Shown one piece after another: positions 63,078-64,000 of a stretch of DNA of 64,000 bases. Source of the DNA: Kitasatospora albolonga. GTDB lineage: Bacteria > Actinomycetota > Actinomycetes > Streptomycetales > Streptomycetaceae. Made by a program: the position numbers and the translations under genes. Each line of letters opens with the position of its first letter. The stretch's first letter is position 1. Under the pieces are notes generated by a model. It made no database searches and was not told the DNA's origin. It worked only from the letters and a program-made list of their open reading frames with translations. Where the stretch lies: the NCBI GenBank assembly GCA_002082585.1, contig CP020563.1, positions 682,001 through 746,000 on the forward strand. The letters are read 5' to 3'.

Positions 63078-63104
63078 CCCCCGGTGATCGTAGGGCACCG
63101 GGGG
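63078..63104. promoter_or_regulatory. Inverted repeat upstream of the P-loop gene
   Basis: CCCCCGGTG and CACCGGGGG form a perfect 9-bp inverted repeat around 9 nt, 36 bp upstream of the P-loop gene. It could be an operator or a second terminator for the sigma gene. Confidence 0.4.
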
Positions 63105-63112
63105 CGGGGAAC

Positions 63113-63155
63113 GTCTCCGGCCGGACGGACGGGCGGCCAGGCCGTACGCGGAGAC
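63113..63155 (-). terminator. Terminator-like hairpin after the ECF sigma gene
   Basis: GTCTCCG (63113-63119) pairs with CGGAGAC (63149-63155), with GC-rich internal pairing possible, just past the sigma-factor stop codon. Confidence 0.45.
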
Positions 63156-63161
63156 GCCCCG

Positions 63162-63824
63162 CTAGCAGAGGGCCGGGCCAACGGCCGCCATCACCCGCTC
63201 ACCCGGTTCCGTACGCCACTGCCCGGCCAGCTCCCGGCGGGCGCGCGCCACGCGGGAGCGCACCGTACCGACGGGGCATCCGGCGGCGTCGGCCGCCTCC
63301 TCGTAGGAGAGCCCCAGCACCTGCGTCAGCACGAATGCCTGGCGGCGCGCGGGGTCCAGGCGGTGCAGGGCGTCGAAGACGGCGACCGACTCGTCGAACC
63401 CGGGGAGGTGGCGCGGCTGGACCCGTTCCGCCGCGCCCTGCCAGTCGGCGGTGTCGGCGGTCCGGGGGCGCACGGCGGCCGTGCGGTGGCGGTCGATGAC
63501 GACGCGCCGGGCGATGGAGAGCAGCCAGGTGCGGGCGCAGGAGCGTCCGGCGAACCGGGCCAGTCCGCTCATCGCCCGCAGATAGGTCTCCTGGGCGAGG
63601 TCGTCGGCGCCCGGGACGTCGGCGCTGAGGTAGGCGACGAACCTCCGGACGTCCTCGTAGGTCGCCCGGACGAAACGGTCGGCGGCCTCCTGGTCACCGC
63701 CGCCCGCGGCCAGCGCCCAGTCGGTGATCTGTACGTCGTTCCGGCGGGTGGTGTACGCGCGGGGCCGGGGTTCCGGGGCGGTCGGCGGCCGGGTGGGGAG
63801 GGAGGGGATGGCAGTCGGGGTCAC
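63162..63824 (-). CDS. ECF RNA polymerase sigma factor
   Basis: The 220-residue protein has sigma region 2 (YLSADVPGADDLAQETYLRA, ARTWLLSIARRVVIDRHR) and region 4 (LDPARRQAFVLTQVLGLSYEE, VGTVRSRVARARRELAG). The GTG start at 63824 has AAGGA 6 nt upstream; the longer open frame to 63971 encodes unrelated Arg-rich residues. No anti-sigma gene is visible downstream in the window, so its control is unclear. The ~175 bases beyond the start hold no recognisable gene. Confidence 0.92.
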   Translation of the reverse strand: MTPTAIPSLPTRPPTAPEPRPRAYTTRRNDVQITDWALAAGGGDQEAADRFVRATYEDVRRFVAYLSADVPGADDLAQETYLRAMSGLARFAGRSCARTWLLSIARRVVIDRHRTAAVRPRTADTADWQGAAERVQPRHLPGFDESVAVFDALHRLDPARRQAFVLTQVLGLSYEEAADAAGCPVGTVRSRVARARRELAGQWRTEPGERVMAAVGPALC

Positions 63825-64000
63825 AGCAGTCCTTCGCGTCCTGGCGGAGCCGCGGCGCGGTCGGCGGGCCCGGCTCCGCGTGACCGGCCTCGCGGACGCC
63901 CTGGGGGCGGTTCCGCGGACCGGCATGCCTGTCACGGGTGTGCGCGGGAGCGCGCACACCCGTACCGCCACCGGGCCGTACGGGACCGGGTGGTCGGTCG

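Noticed and set aside
63825..64000. Extension of the ECF sigma factor to 63971
   Set aside because: The extra residues are Arg/Pro-rich without sigma similarity, and a good ribosome binding site precedes the GTG at 63824.

Overview
The window is very GC-rich, has strong third-position G+C bias and dense coding, and carries typical Streptomyces markers: an ATP-binding/XRE/DUF397 regulatory trio, a DasR-like operator, a c-di-AMP riboswitch in front of an NlpC/P60 wall hydrolase, and a divergent second EF-Tu of the tuf3 type. From memory, the order urease - bio genes - purB - tuf3 - uppP matches the chromosome-arm/core border region of S. coelicolor; this was not checked. I see no tRNA, rRNA, insertion sequence, prophage, CRISPR array or secondary-metabolite cluster.

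Layout. 0-4.6 kb: minus-strand urease operon ureA-B-C-F-G-D with a possible GlnR box. 5.0-6.4 kb: a solitary YefM/Phd-type antitoxin divergent from a ClpP paralogue that has lost its catalytic His; both promoters overlap a TGTACA-type operator. 6.4-7.5 kb: ydaO (c-di-AMP) riboswitch and NlpC/P60 hydrolase. 7.6-11.1 kb: LysE exporter/LysR regulator pair and the ATPase/XRE/DUF397 trio. 11.1-15.8 kb: biotin genes bioF (minus) and bioB-bioA-bioD (plus). 15.9-17.3 kb: methyltransferase and a ribbon-helix-helix/Fic toxin-antitoxin pair. 17.4-23.5 kb: acetyltransferase, two CNNM/CBS membrane proteins, GDSL hydrolase, purB and a mismatch uracil glycosylase. 23.6-27.2 kb: ABC exporter divergent from its two-component system.

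27.3-35.5 kb is regulator-rich: ROK, GntR/UTRA, a decayed ECF41-type sigma fragment, an alpha/beta hydrolase overlapping an EamA exporter tail to tail, a MocR regulator and a Tat-exported PhoD phosphatase. 35.6-46.9 kb: a SWIM-finger protein coupled to a large DUF6493 protein, a membrane-ACT-GNAT fusion that shares a 15-bp minisatellite with the opposing trans-sulfuration enzyme gene, two Lrp/AsnC regulators each divergent from a sulfur-metabolism gene, a DUF885 peptidase-like protein and an ATP-grasp protein. 46.9-51.1 kb: sbcCD. 51.3-58.2 kb: small housekeeping and accessory enzymes. 58.2-64 kb: tuf3, AlkD-like glycosylase, VTT membrane protein, uppP, a P-loop kinase-like protein and an ECF sigma factor.

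Most genes look like ordinary actinobacterial chromosome content. The signals most worth a second look are the antitoxin/ClpP-like divergon with its shared operator, the shared minisatellite encoding two different C-termini on opposite strands, the Cys/His-rich tail of BioB, the duplicated bioD initiation region, the probable tuf3 and its leader, and several palindromic candidate operators in divergent intergenic regions.
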